Of a stretch of DNA of 64,000 nucleotides, positions 36,356 through 48,848 are shown piece after piece. Source of the stretch: Tillandsia leiboldiana (lineage: Eukaryota > Streptophyta > Magnoliopsida > Poales > Bromeliaceae); assembly GCA_029204045.2 (NCBI GenBank), contig CM055060.1, forward strand, positions 54,726,177 to 54,790,176, given 5' to 3'. The translations under genes were made by a program, and so were the position numbers. Below the pieces are notes generated by a model, which saw nothing but the letters and a program-made list of their open reading frames with translations, ran no database searches and was not told the DNA's origin. Numbering within the stretch: the stretch's first letter is position 1; each line of letters starts with the position of its first letter.

Positions 36356-37085
36356 TTAGGCGAATAAAGAAAGAGGATGCATCTCGAGTTAATTAATTAG
36401 TGTATGAAGTTAGTGTATGAAGGTGCCGGAAGGTACGGCCTAATTAAGAGTATCGGTTCTCTTGAGGTTGTATGCAGAAAACTAATTAATTGAGGTTGTA
36501 CGGCATGCAGGTGACTAATTAATTAACGCCCTAATTAATTAAAAGGTGGCTGAGAATTCAAGCATGTACGGACAAATAAAAGATTTTGATCAGAAATTTA
36601 TATATTTATCTAATTTGGTCTTCTTGATTAAGGTTTTACGAAAATTTCTTTACGGTTATTTTTTAGAGTTTTTCGTTGAAATAAAAGATAGGTGAGATTT
36701 ATCATAAGGCTCTTGGTTTTTTATTTGGAGAAAAAATAAGGTGTAAGTTTGTATTTCTTTTGTTACTTTTTATAGTGGAATACATCTCTCTCGCTCTTTC
36801 CGTGGATGTAGACAGTTGTCGAACCACGTAAAAATTTTGGTCTCTTCTTTTTCGCATTTATTATTGTTACCGAAATTTTGATTTTCTTTTTTTTCGTGCA
36901 TCTATATTGATAGTGCATAACGGACGATCCATCAAATTCCCAACCAGTCGTTTTACTCCAATTTGGAGCTCCAAATAAATCCTCCAAATTCAGATCTCTT
37001 GGTCTAAGAACTACGTGCTCCTCCAAATTCCAAATACATAGCATTTAACTAATTGAGAACCCCTATCATGACACCATACCTCTTC

Positions 37086-37116
<31 letters not shown>

Positions 37117-37373
37117 TTCTTTTTCTTTTTCTTTTTCCATATATATCCTCTGACTTTTCTTATCATTCCATCTCTTTCTTATGAATCTATTCCTTTTTCG
37201 ACTTTTCATGGCTTCAATGAGTTTTGTTAGCCTTTTGGTCTCTTTGACGAACTAAAACTTAATCGACAAATTAATCTTACGAGAATAATAAGTTCAGGGA
37301 GACCCTTCACGGTGTCTAGAATTGAAATTTCTGCTACTAAAGTAGAGAATCCTTCATAAGTTTCTGTAGTAAT

Positions 37374-38270
37374 TGTTAGGTTTTGACTAGATTTATAATT
37401 GAATTCTTATTAAATTAGAATTAATATTTAAATTTATTAAAAATAAATTTAATAGAATTTCTAATTGAACTCGTGTTTGGATACATTATATGTGTGCATT
37501 ATATAAGCATCATAATGGTGGCTTGAGATTGGAGTGTATGGCTGAGGCTTTTGGGGTGGTGTCTGTATAGAGATAGAGAAAACTAGGATTCAATTAGGAT
37601 TTAGTTTGGTGCACTTACTGCATAGGGGCACGAAGATAAAAAAAAAAATTTATATTAAGAAGCAGACGGAAAAAGAGTGAGAGAGATTCAGATAATATAT
37701 TTTTTTATTAATGATTTTTATTTCAACCATGTTTTATGTTTGATTTTTTTTTTTCTTTTTTTTTTTTTGTGGTTATATCGATTTCAGTTTTTGTTGAAAA
37801 AAAAGATTTATGATAAAAATTTGATTTAACGGTTTTATTGTGAAATTCTAATAATTGGTATCGGAGCAAGTATCAGATCAACAGTGGTCAATATTAGAAC
37901 GGATTGGAGATTCATAAAATTTGGTATCAATATTAATATTTGTTGGTGTAAATATACAAAATAGAGGTTAGACTACAATAAAATATGAAAAAAGTCAACG
38001 CCTCAATCCGAGGCACGAATATCTCGCTCTCTTTAAGGAGATTCAAACCCACCGAGGCACGGATATCTCGCTCTCTTTAAGGAGATTTAAACCCTCTGTG
38101 GTAGGCAAAGTCTTTGAACCGATTTAGTGATCCATCACTGACTTATCCCCTCCAGGATACAACGGCTCGGCTCGTCGTGTGGCTTCACCAACTCTGCGCA
38201 AGTAGATAAGCCCTCACCAACTCTTTGGCTTCACCAACTCTGCACAAGTAGATAAGCCTAAAACTCCACA
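37374..38270 (+). mobile_element. LTR-retrotransposon remnant (LTR plus primer site)
   Basis: A possible LTR begins TGTTAGGTTTTGACTAG at 37374 and ends near 37853. At 37856-37867 is TGGTATCGGAGC, one base away from the initiator-Met primer site. Downstream, a unit of about 46 bp beginning CGAGGCACGAATATCTCGCT occurs twice (about 37998-38092). A CTTCACCAACTCTGCRCAAG unit also occurs twice (about 38185-38252). No second LTR and no pol domain were found. Confidence 0.45.
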
Positions 38271-39036
38271 AAAAAAAATATATTTTTTTTGATCTCTTTC
38301 TCTCTCAAATTGAATAGTTATTTAGTCCTTGTATTAGTATATCTCAAGAGAGTGAAGAAGCTCTCTATTTATATGCACCATAGACCTTAGAAATTAAGAA
38401 ATTACTTAATAATTAATATAGATTAAAGATTAATATTAAGTAGTATACCGTAGTTCTCTTGTAAGTTCAAAACTTAATTTGAAAAAAGTTACCATGAATG
38501 CAAGAATAAAGGAGTTGTAACTCCACTAGTTACATATGCATAAGTTAATAAAATTAAAATTTTATTTAATAATAAAATATTACAAAAAAACCAGATTCCC
38601 AACAATAAGTATGATTTATGATTTTCGAAGTATCGCATACCAAACACCTATAATCTAAAACCAGACCTGACAAACACTGCATTGAAATTTATGCATTATC
38701 GCCATTATATTTTAACTTACAAAATTTTAGGATCCAAAAAAGATAGATTTTTTTTTTATTATTATTTCCTTTTTTACTAGCAATTCCACCATGTCAGTAG
38801 CTACAGGGGTTGGGTCACTACTGTCAATCAAGTCCAAACTCGATTGCTATTCAAGCGTGCAAGCACGAAGAGCATCAAAAGTAAAACCCATAAGCCATTC
38901 GTGGTCCACACCCAACATGCCATAGTGTATACTCGATTAAGTTAATATCATTGCAAATCTCAAGAATATATATATATATATATACCAAGATAAAATCGCC
39001 AATTATATATAATTAATCTTGATACTTTTAGCTCTA

Positions 39037-39087
<51 letters not shown>

Positions 39088-41567
39088 TCGATTAGTTTAA
39101 ATTAACACAAGCTTATATAGTTAATTACTTGTATAAAGATTGCTGTAAACTAGTTTTTGTTTATATTAATTCTTCCATCGAATACGGAATTAATAAGACA
39201 TATCTTAAATGTACCCGCACTTTGTTTACTTCTTTGGAAAAGTACATCAAGAGATGGCCAATTACATGTTGTAGAATTTACTAAAACAATTATATATAAC
39301 TTTGGAGGGGTTTGTCACTCTAAAATGTACTTAATGAGTAAAATGAAGAAACATAGATGCTATTTATTGTTAGAAACAACAAAGGCTTGTTGATTGCCTC
39401 CATTTAGGTTCACAAGAAATTTGAGATCTTTAAATGGCACAAAAGAAGCATAAAAATATGAAAACGATTGATAAATAAATTATTAGATTTCTATATTGGG
39501 TAAGTTTAATTAATTAATTCTAGTTTCATCATCGTCCTCGTCCTTGATTTTTAAAATTTGACATTCAGAATTTTGAATTGTTTACAATATTTTATCATAT
39601 ATAGTCTTTGAACTTTCAATAATATTGCATTTAAGTTTTCATTTTACAAGTTTTATTTGAAAGGAAGTTTTTATTGAGAGGAATGCAGCATGTTATCTGT
39701 TTTATTATTATTTTTAATAATGAACTTAGCATTATTTAAAATTTATTTAAATAAATTTGGCTCAAAATGTGAAGCAACTAAAATTTGAACTTAATTAAGA
39801 CCTCAATACCAATCATCAATTCTTTTACTACTTGCGCTAGAGACGATCGGTAGTTTAAACACAAATTATACAGGAGACTATATATATGGTTGCAATTTAT
39901 CCTTCCTATATTTAAAAAGCAAATAGTGAAGCACATTAATGGCATACATCTTGTGATAGGCATAACACTAAACAATGGTACACAGAAGATATATAGTAGC
40001 AATTGCGTGAACATGCATGGGACCAATAATAATGAAAGTTATATAGGGAAACAACATCATTTTAGGATTTTAGCTTTTGGTGTGGTGTGTGTGGGAACCA
40101 CTCCTTCGTGTAGTCGTTCTCACTCTGATTACGGGATCCCTTTGCTCCCTTTACCACTGCAGTTTTCATACTCAATTTAAATTATAACTTTTGTACACAA
40201 ATAGAAGCAAAAGCTACACACTGTCCCTTAGTAGTTTTCGCATGTTCAATTTGAGTTGCGTGCATTAATGATTTAACCGGTTAGGATCCAAATTCGAAAC
40301 TCCAATAATTTGGGTCGCGTTCAGGTCGGATTCGAGCTCGGATTAAACTAAATGCGTCTACCAAGCTAGTTAAAAAGATATGCAGTGTTGGCCACAGCAT
40401 AATTAAATGGTCCCCATGCATGAATCATAAACTAAGCTATATTATTGTATGGTGCATTACATGTCGCATCTCCGTAGTAGCACGAGATAACATTCTATGG
40501 CCCATCGACTGCGACAAAGTTTATGATACCTAAAGAGTGAAAAACTTACCTAACGTTAACATACCATGCATGTATAATTGTACGTGTGCTTTTTGTGATC
40601 TCTTTTACAGGAAAAGAGCATGAGATTTGGTCCAGCTGCATCTTTTAATAAAGGTAGTATTTTTGTAATCTCCACTATTATGAGGTTTGGTGCTAATGAT
40701 GGCATCAAATAACTGATAAAAACTTATTTTGATTGATTCTCATATTCATAACTTTCTTTGATTTGACATCAATTTATTACTGAGTTGAATTACTCTTCAA
40801 AGTTCAAAAATTTTAAAAAAAAAATCAACAACAAAATAAGCAAACAAAACAAAAACGAAAACAAAAAGGAGAGTTGAAACATGAGGTTTAATCATATTAA
40901 AATTCTATGACCGTTTAATTTTTCTTTTGACTACAGATTTAATTTACACTAGATCGAGCAGCTTCAAAACATATTAAATATGTTGATCATGAATGAAGTT
41001 TTCATAACAAATGCACTTAATTTTCTTTTGGCTTCTTAATTAGTTGTTTTTAAATCAGGTATAGGTGAGAACAAAAGAGGCTCACCTGTTACATTTGACT
41101 CTTTCTTTTTATGAGAGAGAAAAGTAGTGTGTTGGCCATTTTTTTTTTTTTATCTTTTTAGAGATAAATTTAGTTAAAAATATAAAATAATTAGATTTCG
41201 AACTTAAAATCTCGAATACTAATAATTAAATTTTTTGACATTTATGCTAGAAATGGTCGGTCTTTGACTCTTAATCCATAGTGTTTATGAGTTGCAGTGA
41301 GATTCATGCTAGAGAAACTTGCGAGATGGGAAATAGGGACTTTGCGGACTAGGAAGTAGCATCTCCGTCCTTGTTCTTGCGGGATAGAGTATTGAGTCCT
41401 TCAATCTAAATAACACATCTCACACTATTGAAAATAATAGTTTTTTGCCATTTCAGAATAATCGATATAATAAATTTTTAGAAGGCGGGAAATTTTTGAG
41501 GAATGATGTTTTTTTCTTAACATATAATTTTATTTCTGTCATGACAAAAGCGGAAAAGATATAATTT
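38271..41567. other. Intergenic, no gene recognised
   Basis: AT-rich, with a (TA)n tract at 39039-39084. Open frames here are short and show no family features. Confidence 0.4.
39039..39084. repeat. (TA)n microsatellite
   Basis: About 46 bp of TA repeats. Confidence 0.95.
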
Positions 41568-41944
41568 GTTGGGCACGAAAATACCTAAAAAGAATCGAGA
41601 AAAAAGAAGAAAGATATAAAGTACATAATATTTACGTGGTTCGACCACTGACCTACGTCCACGTGCGAAGACGAAATAAAAACTTTCATTATAATTAAAG
41701 TAGTGTACAAAATATATCTCTCTCGTAAAACTCTAATCCTAAAAATATACCCATACTCATGATCATCGGACGCACCAAATTAATAAAATAAGAATATATT
41801 TATAATAATTGTTAAATTCTAATACAACTAAAAATACGAATCTACTAAAATTAGGCATAATCCAAACTTAAATTAATGAAATAATCAAAATAAAATAGAG
41901 TTAGGAAACTTTCCAATTATTAAAATTCAAGACAAATCTAACAA
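41568..41944. mobile_element. Possible solo LTR
   Basis: The segment starts TGTTGGGCACGAAAATACC, contains ACGTGGTTCGACC, a phrase often seen in copia-type LTRs, and ends ATCTAACA. No perfect 5-bp duplication is seen, so this is tentative. Confidence 0.35.
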
Positions 41945-42073
41945 TTTCTACTTTCATTAATGACAAATTAATGAACCTTTTTCTAGGAATGTGATAATTG
42001 TTTCATGCTTGTTCCAAGGATAATAAAGTATTAACTGGATTCACTCTTCACTTCACTTTTGGTATTGATAAAT

Positions 42074-42245
42074 GGAAAATGCTACGTGGACACCTGTAAG
42101 GGGTGTACATCTCACACCCTCACCCATCTAAGGGTGGGGGTGTAATGATGGGTCACTTGATGTGACCCGTAAAAAATATCGCCACCATTAAAATGGTGGA
42201 GATGTATGATATACACCCCTTCCGGGTGTACATGTAGCATTGCTC
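42074..42245. mobile_element. Intact MULE-type MITE (copy E)
   Basis: The 172-bp element starts GGAAAATGCTACGTGGACACC and ends GGTGTACATGTAGCATTGCTC with imperfect inverted termini. It is flanked by a perfect 9-bp duplication, TTGATAAAT (42065-42073 and 42246-42254). Inner inverted words (ACATCTCACACC and GAGATGTATGAT) extend the hairpin. It shows the undisturbed centre CACCATTAAAATGGTGGAG into which the 18-kb copy received its hAT insertion. Confidence 0.92.
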
Positions 42246-42394
42246 TTGATAAATTAAGCATTGGCCATGACACATAAGTTAGATGCATGGTTCTTATTTT
42301 TGATAGAAAGGCAGCATGCTGCCGCTTCATTCAACACGGAGGTGAATTTAGCACAAGGCGGGCAACCTAAAGCTGAGACAGCGGCCCCCCAAAA

Positions 42395-42395
<1 letters not shown>

Positions 42396-42427
<32 letters not shown>
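42396..42427. repeat. (AAT)n microsatellite
   Basis: About ten AAT units. Confidence 0.9.
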
Positions 42428-43008
42428 TAATTTCATTGTTGATGCATGGTTCTTATTAATATGTATCATTGTTGATGAATTGATGTAAAATTAATTTCAC
42501 AATGGAACTTAGAGCGGAAAAGGAAAAGGAAACATCACAGGAAATGCCCTTTTAGTTTCTCACTTTAAATTCTCACCTTAATTTTCTTCTAATTTGTAGC
42601 ATTTTTTTTGGTTTTTGGTACACAATCAAATGATAAGACCCACCCAGCTCCCTCCTAAGTTGAAATCATGCATTTGTACAATCCTATCATGCACAATCAA
42701 ATCAACACCCTCCCAGCCCACCCCTGCACCCAGAACAATTATCTCACCATCATTTTTTAATCACCATGATTCATGATTCATGAACCCAATCCAAAACCCA
42801 TACAAGTACTGGTACACCCACAGAGCCCAACAGCAACTGAGGAGCCTCAAACAAATGAAACAAAACCAAAATTTTTATTATAATTACTTTAACCCCCCCT
42901 TTTTTTCCCTCTTACTTTGTCTCTATTGTGGCCTGGCATTTCTCATGCTGCTTATTCCCCCACACCTCTCACCATCTCCCTCTCCCCCTCCCCAAAAAGC
43001 CATTTTCT

Positions 43009-43010
<2 letters not shown>

Positions 43011-43040
<30 letters not shown>
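43011..43040 (+). repeat. (CA)n microsatellite upstream of cyclin D
   Basis: About 30 bp of CA repeats, about 275 bp before the cyclin D ATG, probably in the promoter or leader. Confidence 0.9.
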
Positions 43041-43042
<2 letters not shown>

Positions 43043-43226
43043 GCCACTACAAAGCCCATCTCTCCTCTCTACAAAACAGTGCTTGTTGTAGTACCCTCTC
43101 CACCTCTTTCACTAACAAGCTTTATAGTTTATACTATACAGAAAGTGGAGCTGCTTCTTTGTACCACAGTTACCTATGACAACAACTTGTGTGTAAAGCA
43201 GTAGCTAGGAGGAGGAAGAGCTTGTT

Positions 43227-43229
<3 letters not shown>

Positions 43230-43265
<36 letters not shown>

Positions 43266-43273
43266 CTCTCTCT
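43230..43273 (+). repeat. (CT)n tract in the cyclin D 5' leader
   Basis: CT repeats with a few interruptions end about 40 bp before the ATG, most likely within the 5' UTR. Pyrimidine leaders are common in plant genes. Confidence 0.85.
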
Positions 43274-43313
43274 GTCTCCGTAACACTCCAATCTCTTTTA
43301 CTGTGAGAGAGGA

Positions 43314-45074
43314 ATGGCTCCAAGCTACGATTGTACTGCATCTATCCTCCTGTGTGTAGAGGACAGTGAGAGCATAATGGGTTTTGATGAGGATGAGGAG
43401 GAGGAGGAGGAGGAGGAGATAAGCTCCAGGGAGGTGGAGGGTCATACACATAATGGGGTTATGGGTCAAAGGAGTGGTTTTTATGGGGATTTTCTTATGC
43501 ATTTTCCCCTTCAAACGGGTGAGTGCTTGGCTCTCCTTGTTGGGAGAGAATGCGAGCATCTCCCACGCGGGGATTATGCGGAGAGGTTGAAGAACGGGGC
43601 TTTGGACCTCTCCTTAAGGAGAGATGCCATTGATTGGATGTGGAAGGTGGGGTTTCCTCTCTTTTTTTCTCTCTCACTTTTTTTTTTGTAAGGGTATGTT
43701 TCTAAGGTTTTCCTTTATTTGAGCTCTATTTTATTTTATTTTATTTTATTTTATTTACCATTTCTTTTGGGTTCTTTTTTTGTTCTGTAACTGCAGATTC
43801 TGCTCTGCTCAAAAGCAATCTCTGTAGATTGTGTCTTTGGGCTATCATTATTCCTTTTCTTGTTTTTTTTCTACTCATCTGGTATTTGCTAAGACTGAAT
43901 TTTGTCCATGAACAGGTTCATACTTACTATGGTTTTGGACCTCTAAGTGGTTATTTAGCTGTAAACTATTTGGATCGATTCCTCTCTGCCTATGAGCTTC
44001 CTGTAAGAATCTTCACAAAGCCTGAATCTTATGTATATAAATGTTAAATCTTGCAATACAAAAAAAAAAAAAAAGAAAAAGAAAAAACTGTACTAGTTCT
44101 GTGACTACAAAGACCACACACATTTTTCCTCTTATTACAGCAAGGCAAGGCATGGATGGCCCAACTACTGTCAGTGGCTTGCTTGTCCTTAGCCGCAAAG
44201 ATGGAGGAAACTGAAGTTCCTCTCTCCTTGGATTTACAGGTAATTAAATAAGATATAGATTCCACCATTGTGTGCTTCTGCATGCATATGTTCTGATCAA
44301 GTTTCTCCAATGTTTTGGAGCCTGCAGGTTGGTGAGGCCAAATTTGTGTTTGAAGCTAGAACTATACAAAGGATGGAGCTTCTTGTGCTGAGCACCCTCA
44401 AATGGAGGATGCAAGCTGTGACTCCTTTCTCTTTTGTAGACTACTTTCTCCATAAGTTGAATAATGGCAATGCACCATCCAAGTTATCGGTTTCGCGGGC
44501 CATCCAACTCATTTTGAGCATAACTAGAGGTAGTAAATACATTGTTGTTCGTAAAGATGGGGGTAGATTGAATTGCTTGGCTAAGATTATGGATTGTCGA
44601 ATTACAGGAGTTGATTTCTTGGCTTTTAGGCCCTCACAAATTGCTGCAGCTGTTGCGCTTACTGTGTCAGGAGAAACACACGTAGTAGAATTTGAGAAGG
44701 CTGTTAATTTTTGCACCCATGTTGAAAAGGTGCGTACTACATTGCTAGCTAGCTGTAAAAACTAGAGGTTCTTAGTTATGGTATTATTTTTGGTTGGTTT
44801 TGAATCTTTTCATGTATGATGATGTTTGTTGTTGCAGGAGAGGGTGTTGAGATGCTATGAACTGATTCAAGACATGATATTGATGAGGGGCATGTCACAT
44901 AAAATAGCTGGCCCATCAGTTTCCTCTGTGCCAAGGAGCCCAATTGGGGTGTTGGATGCAGCATGCTTGAGCTACAGGAGTGATGATATTATTACTGGTG
45001 GGTCACATGCAACATGCCATGATAGCTCTCCATCTAGTAAGAGGAGGAGGATTAGCAGAGTACCATTCTCATAA
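43314..45074 (+). CDS. CYCD: D-type cyclin (CYCD2/CYCD4 group)
   Basis: Six exons, 43314-43646, 43916-44002, 44141-44239, 44328-44529, 44608-44729 and 44838-45074, give 359 residues. The retinoblastoma-binding LxCxE motif is LLCVE at residues 12-16. An acidic run coded by GAG repeats follows. The cyclin box is clear: RRDAIDWMWKVHTYYGFGPL, GYLAVNYLDRFLSAYELP, LSLAAKMEETEVPLSLDLQ and ELLVLSTLKWRMQAVTPFSF. The C-terminal cyclin fold continues with FRPSQIAAAVAL. The tail ends SSKRRRISRVPFS. Family knowledge: with CDKA it phosphorylates retinoblastoma-related protein at G1/S in the nucleus. The 78-nt gap 44530-44607 has no stop and keeps frame, but interrupts the conserved RG-V/I-DFL motif, so it is read here as an intron. 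The D2/D4 assignment is by recall. Confidence 0.93.
44530..44607 (+). other. 78-nt in-frame intron 4 of cyclin D
   Basis: It starts GTAGTAAATAC and ends GAATTACAG, with a CTAAG branch-like word 27 bp before the end. Its length is a multiple of three and it has no stop codon. Removal restores ILSITRGVDFLAFRPS, as in other D-cyclins. Retention adds 26 residues (SKYIVVRKDGG and onward). Confidence 0.85.
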
Positions 45075-45673
45075 ATGGGGAAGAGGTTTTGTGTGTTTTT
45101 GCTCACCTGTTTAGGGGAGTTTTTGGTGCTTTCAAAACTGGTCACTTTGGTTTGGTTAGTGGGAGTTTTTGGTGCTTTTAGAAATTACCAAAATAAGACA
45201 AAAAGAAGAAGAAGAGGAAGAAGAAGAAGAATTACTAAAACCTGACAAAAAAAAAAGAGAGAGTAAAAAGGAATAAATACAGGTGGGCATTCAGCAAATT
45301 ATGTCCCTGACATGAGTAAGGCAGCCACAAGCTGTAAAATTGCCAAAATGCAGACCTAAAAAATGGAAAATTTATGGAAAATGAGGGCAAATTTAGGAGA
45401 TATATATATAGTTACAAAGTGCATTTGTTGATTGTATCTCCTTTTCCTGTGGAAATAATTAGGAAAGCAACACCCTTTGGGATCTAAGTGACTAACAAAA
45501 AAGCAAAAACAGAGGAGAAAAAAATAATAATAAAGAGATAGGAAGTGGGCTTCCTTTAAAAAAGATGTTAATTATTGACATTATTTATGATGGCTTTTTC
45601 TTTTTTTTTTTTTTTTCCTTGATGCATTTCTTGTTCCCCCCATTCTTTTGTTTGACTGCTTGTCTGCTCAGAC

Positions 45674-45834
45674 TCTGGAATCTGCTTCCCTTATGATAAA
45701 AAAGAAGGGCCCTTGCCACCATAAGTCTTGGGAACACAAGACACACACACTGGAATCTGCTTCCCTTATGATAAAGGGCCCTTGTCACCATAATTCTTGG
45801 GAACACAACAAAAGACACACACACGAGAACCGAT
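45674..45834 (+). repeat. Tandem duplication of about 76 bp
   Basis: A unit beginning CTGGAATCTGCTTCCCTTAT and ending in CA repeats occurs at 45674 and 45750. The copies differ by a few substitutions and small indels. Confidence 0.8.
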
Positions 45835-46017
45835 AGATTTATCTCTTTGACTAATTTTATTTCTTAGATCATCCTATCTCACGAACTATTCACTTAATTC
45901 AAAATGCCTACTATTATCCTAACTACACATCTTTTTATCAAAGAGTTAAAAATCTATAAATACAAATAGCTTGTACTTTTAAAAGATAGGAGCCCAATTA
46001 TATATATATATATATAT

Positions 46018-46200
46018 AGTAGAGTTTGTATATTTTCAAAAGCACAAAACTAATTATGTTTGTGATTTTTTTATTATTGAATTTGCATTAAGATATATGT
46101 TATTGTACTTTTTCTTTTCTTTTTAGTTGACTTTACAATTGCATGAATCTTAATGCAAATTCAATAATAAAGAAATCACAAATATAGTTGAAAGTATTCG
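46018..46200. mobile_element. Hairpin MITE, 32-kb family, right end decayed
   Basis: It starts TAGTAGAGTTTGTATATTTT directly after a TA run (about 45999-46017) and continues CAAAAGCACAAAACTAATTA. The inverted halves TTTTTTTATTATTGAATTTG and CAAATTCAATAATAAAGAAA pair. The outer right arm has diverged. Confidence 0.65.
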
Positions 46201-48158
46201 TGGAGTAGAAAATGTATATGTTAGCTTAAAGAGAATAGCATCTTACTATTTAGCGAAAAAATAGATCAAATTGAGTCATATTTGAAATGACGTGAGACTG
46301 ATTAGGCCAATTCATATTCGGAGTGGCGTGAGATTGATTAGGCCAAATCATAATTGAAATTCGTAAACGTCTACACGTATTAAGTGAATTGACTGTATAC
46401 TTTTAGCAGCTCAAATTTTTAAAATTAATAGTTAGCGCCAATCCGACACTATCTACTTTCAGGCTCCATTGGACTAAACCAAAATTTCTAAACCTTGTTT
46501 GCCACAAGTTTATTGCAAAATTAAGTAATTTTGTAAGATCTAATCTGGCTAGGCTTTATCTCGATTTATATAGTGTGTGGCTCACTTGGACTTTGTAGTG
46601 TATGTGATATGTAATTTTTCATTTTTAAACTGATTTAAAGGGCAAGTGCTTGCTGAGGAAATTCACTTCACATAAAGGCTATCACGTGTGCACTACATTT
46701 ATGTGATATATATAGAACCAGTCACAGTTTAATCTAAGGGATTAAGAAGATAATATAACTTATTAATAAACAATATATGCTGTTAATACATATACATATG
46801 TTATGCCTCACTATAATTTAAAATTTTTAAAACTGTAAGGTTCGGAGTATATTTTTGAAGCAATTTTCATAAATCGATCAATAAGAATATTTTGAAAGTT
46901 CTGAAGAGAAAATATTAGATATTATCGCTTGTTGGTTTTTTTATTGATCATATAATATTAAACCTAATTTTAATTATCTCATGATTTTACGACTTAAGAT
47001 AGCTTCTCACCAAATTCTTACTCAATTTGCGAGTTTGCTAGTCAAAGTGGAATGCTCCATGCATGATGAATAATTCTAAGGGTAGTTTCTAATTCGAATC
47101 CCCTCATTCATCTCTGTGCAATAAAAAGAAAAATATTTCATATCAATTACCTGCAGGCATGCATGTAACTTTGTAAATTCAACATTTTACATTAATTAGC
47201 ATGCATCATCTGTTGCGCTCTCAATTGGAAGGACAACCAACAGCAAGCAAAATGATTGGAGGGTCCACAGAAGGCTTGGGTACATATTTTTTGGTTGTAT
47301 CTGGGTATATATAGGGCGGTTCAACAGTTTATATGACCCTACAAATGAAGTTCGTACGTAGGAGTGCAGTATCCAACACGGGCAAATAAGTTTGATTGAT
47401 TAATTTAGAGATAGATCTGATAAAACAGTACTGTTCAACTAGTTTTTAATCGATTAATTAATTAATTATCATCGTTCATCAATAAATATCGATTCTGAAT
47501 CAGCAACATGCAAGGGAAAAACATTATATACGTAGGAGATTTTAATTTTCATAATTAAGATTAAAGGGAATAGAAAATAGATCCAGAAATATATATTAAC
47601 ATAGACCACTGCTAATTAGATTGTGGATTGCTTAAATTTCAACTTAACATTTGCATCTTATCTCCAAGAAATTAATCAACAAGTTTAAGGTACCATAAGT
47701 ATAAAATGAAATACAATACTTCATTAAATGAATGACAAGGGGAATAACATGAGTTCTATATCTAAATTAATATCTAAGTGGCCTCTTAATTAACAAAAAA
47801 AAAAAAAAAATTGAAGTGAAAAAGCGTAGACCCTTCTTCACTAGGGCCAACCTAATTTAGCAGCTTTTATGAAACTCTATTCAATTGATGTAATTAATAA
47901 TTTTCTATATGCAATTAATCTATGTCATATGCCAATTTATTCCTATTAAGTTGGTGACCAATATTAGCACCCATCCTAAATTTTTTTAGTTGTTTAAGAG
48001 AAGAGGCCAATGCCATATTAAAATTCCATCAATTTAATAGATGGTATGATTGAATTCATAATGTGTTAAAATTAAGGACATTTGACACACATTTTGTCGT
48101 TGTCTTTTTTTGCTGTAATTTTCTAAGGACATATTTAGTTCTCAACGGAATCGAATGG
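46201..48158. other. Intergenic, no gene recognised
   Basis: AT-rich. Nothing identifiable apart from a poly-A run at about 47795-47811. Confidence 0.4.
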
Positions 48159-48159
48159 A

Positions 48160-48653
48160 AAAAGGATGTGAAAATTAAGTTCAAAATGGAATAAAAATAA
48201 CCAATTTCCAGTAGTATACATACTTGATTAGTTCGAAACAAAGTTAAAAAAAATATCAATTGATTAATTTCGCTCGATCCCACATCTTTCTATTTGTATA
48301 TTTCATCGATTAATTTGATCTTAAAAAGGATGTGAAAATTAAGTTCAAAATGGAATAAAAATAACCAATTTCCAGTAGTATACATACTTGATTAGTTCGA
48401 AACAAAGTTAAAAAAAATATCAATTGATTAATTTCGCTCGATCCCACATCTTTCTATTTGTATATTTCATCTATTAATTTGATCTTAAAAAGGATGTGAA
48501 AATTAAGTTCAAAATGGAATAAAAATAACCAATTTCCAGTAGTATACATACTTGATTAGTTCGAAACAAAGTTAAAAAATATATCAATTGATTAATTTCG
48601 CTCGATCCCACATCTTTCTATTTGTATATTTCATCTATTAATTTGATCTTAAA
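48160..48653. repeat. Three tandem copies of a 164-bp unit
   Basis: GGATGTGAAAATTAAGTTC begins at 48164, 48328 and 48492, exactly 164 bp apart each time. Each unit continues through ACCAATTTCCAGTAGTATAC and CGCTCGATCCCACATC to TAATTTGATCTTA. Differences are very few (for example CATCGATT versus CATCTATT), so the expansion is recent. It lies about 200 bp downstream of the PHD-like gene stop. Confidence 0.93.
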
Positions 48654-48848
48654 TTTGCGCCTTAATCTATGTATTAGAAATTTTGTATAAAAGAAGATGA
48701 ATAGATTCGGTTTTTTTAACCATGCTAATTAACAGCTAACTATATATATATATATATATATACACACACTTTAACTCGCACGTATGTATATATACCTATG
48801 CATATATAGAGATGTGTAAGTGTACATATGTACGCACCGTGCGTTGCT

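Noticed and set aside
48160..48653. CRISPR array
   Set aside because: Units are contiguous without unique spacers, and the DNA is plant nuclear.
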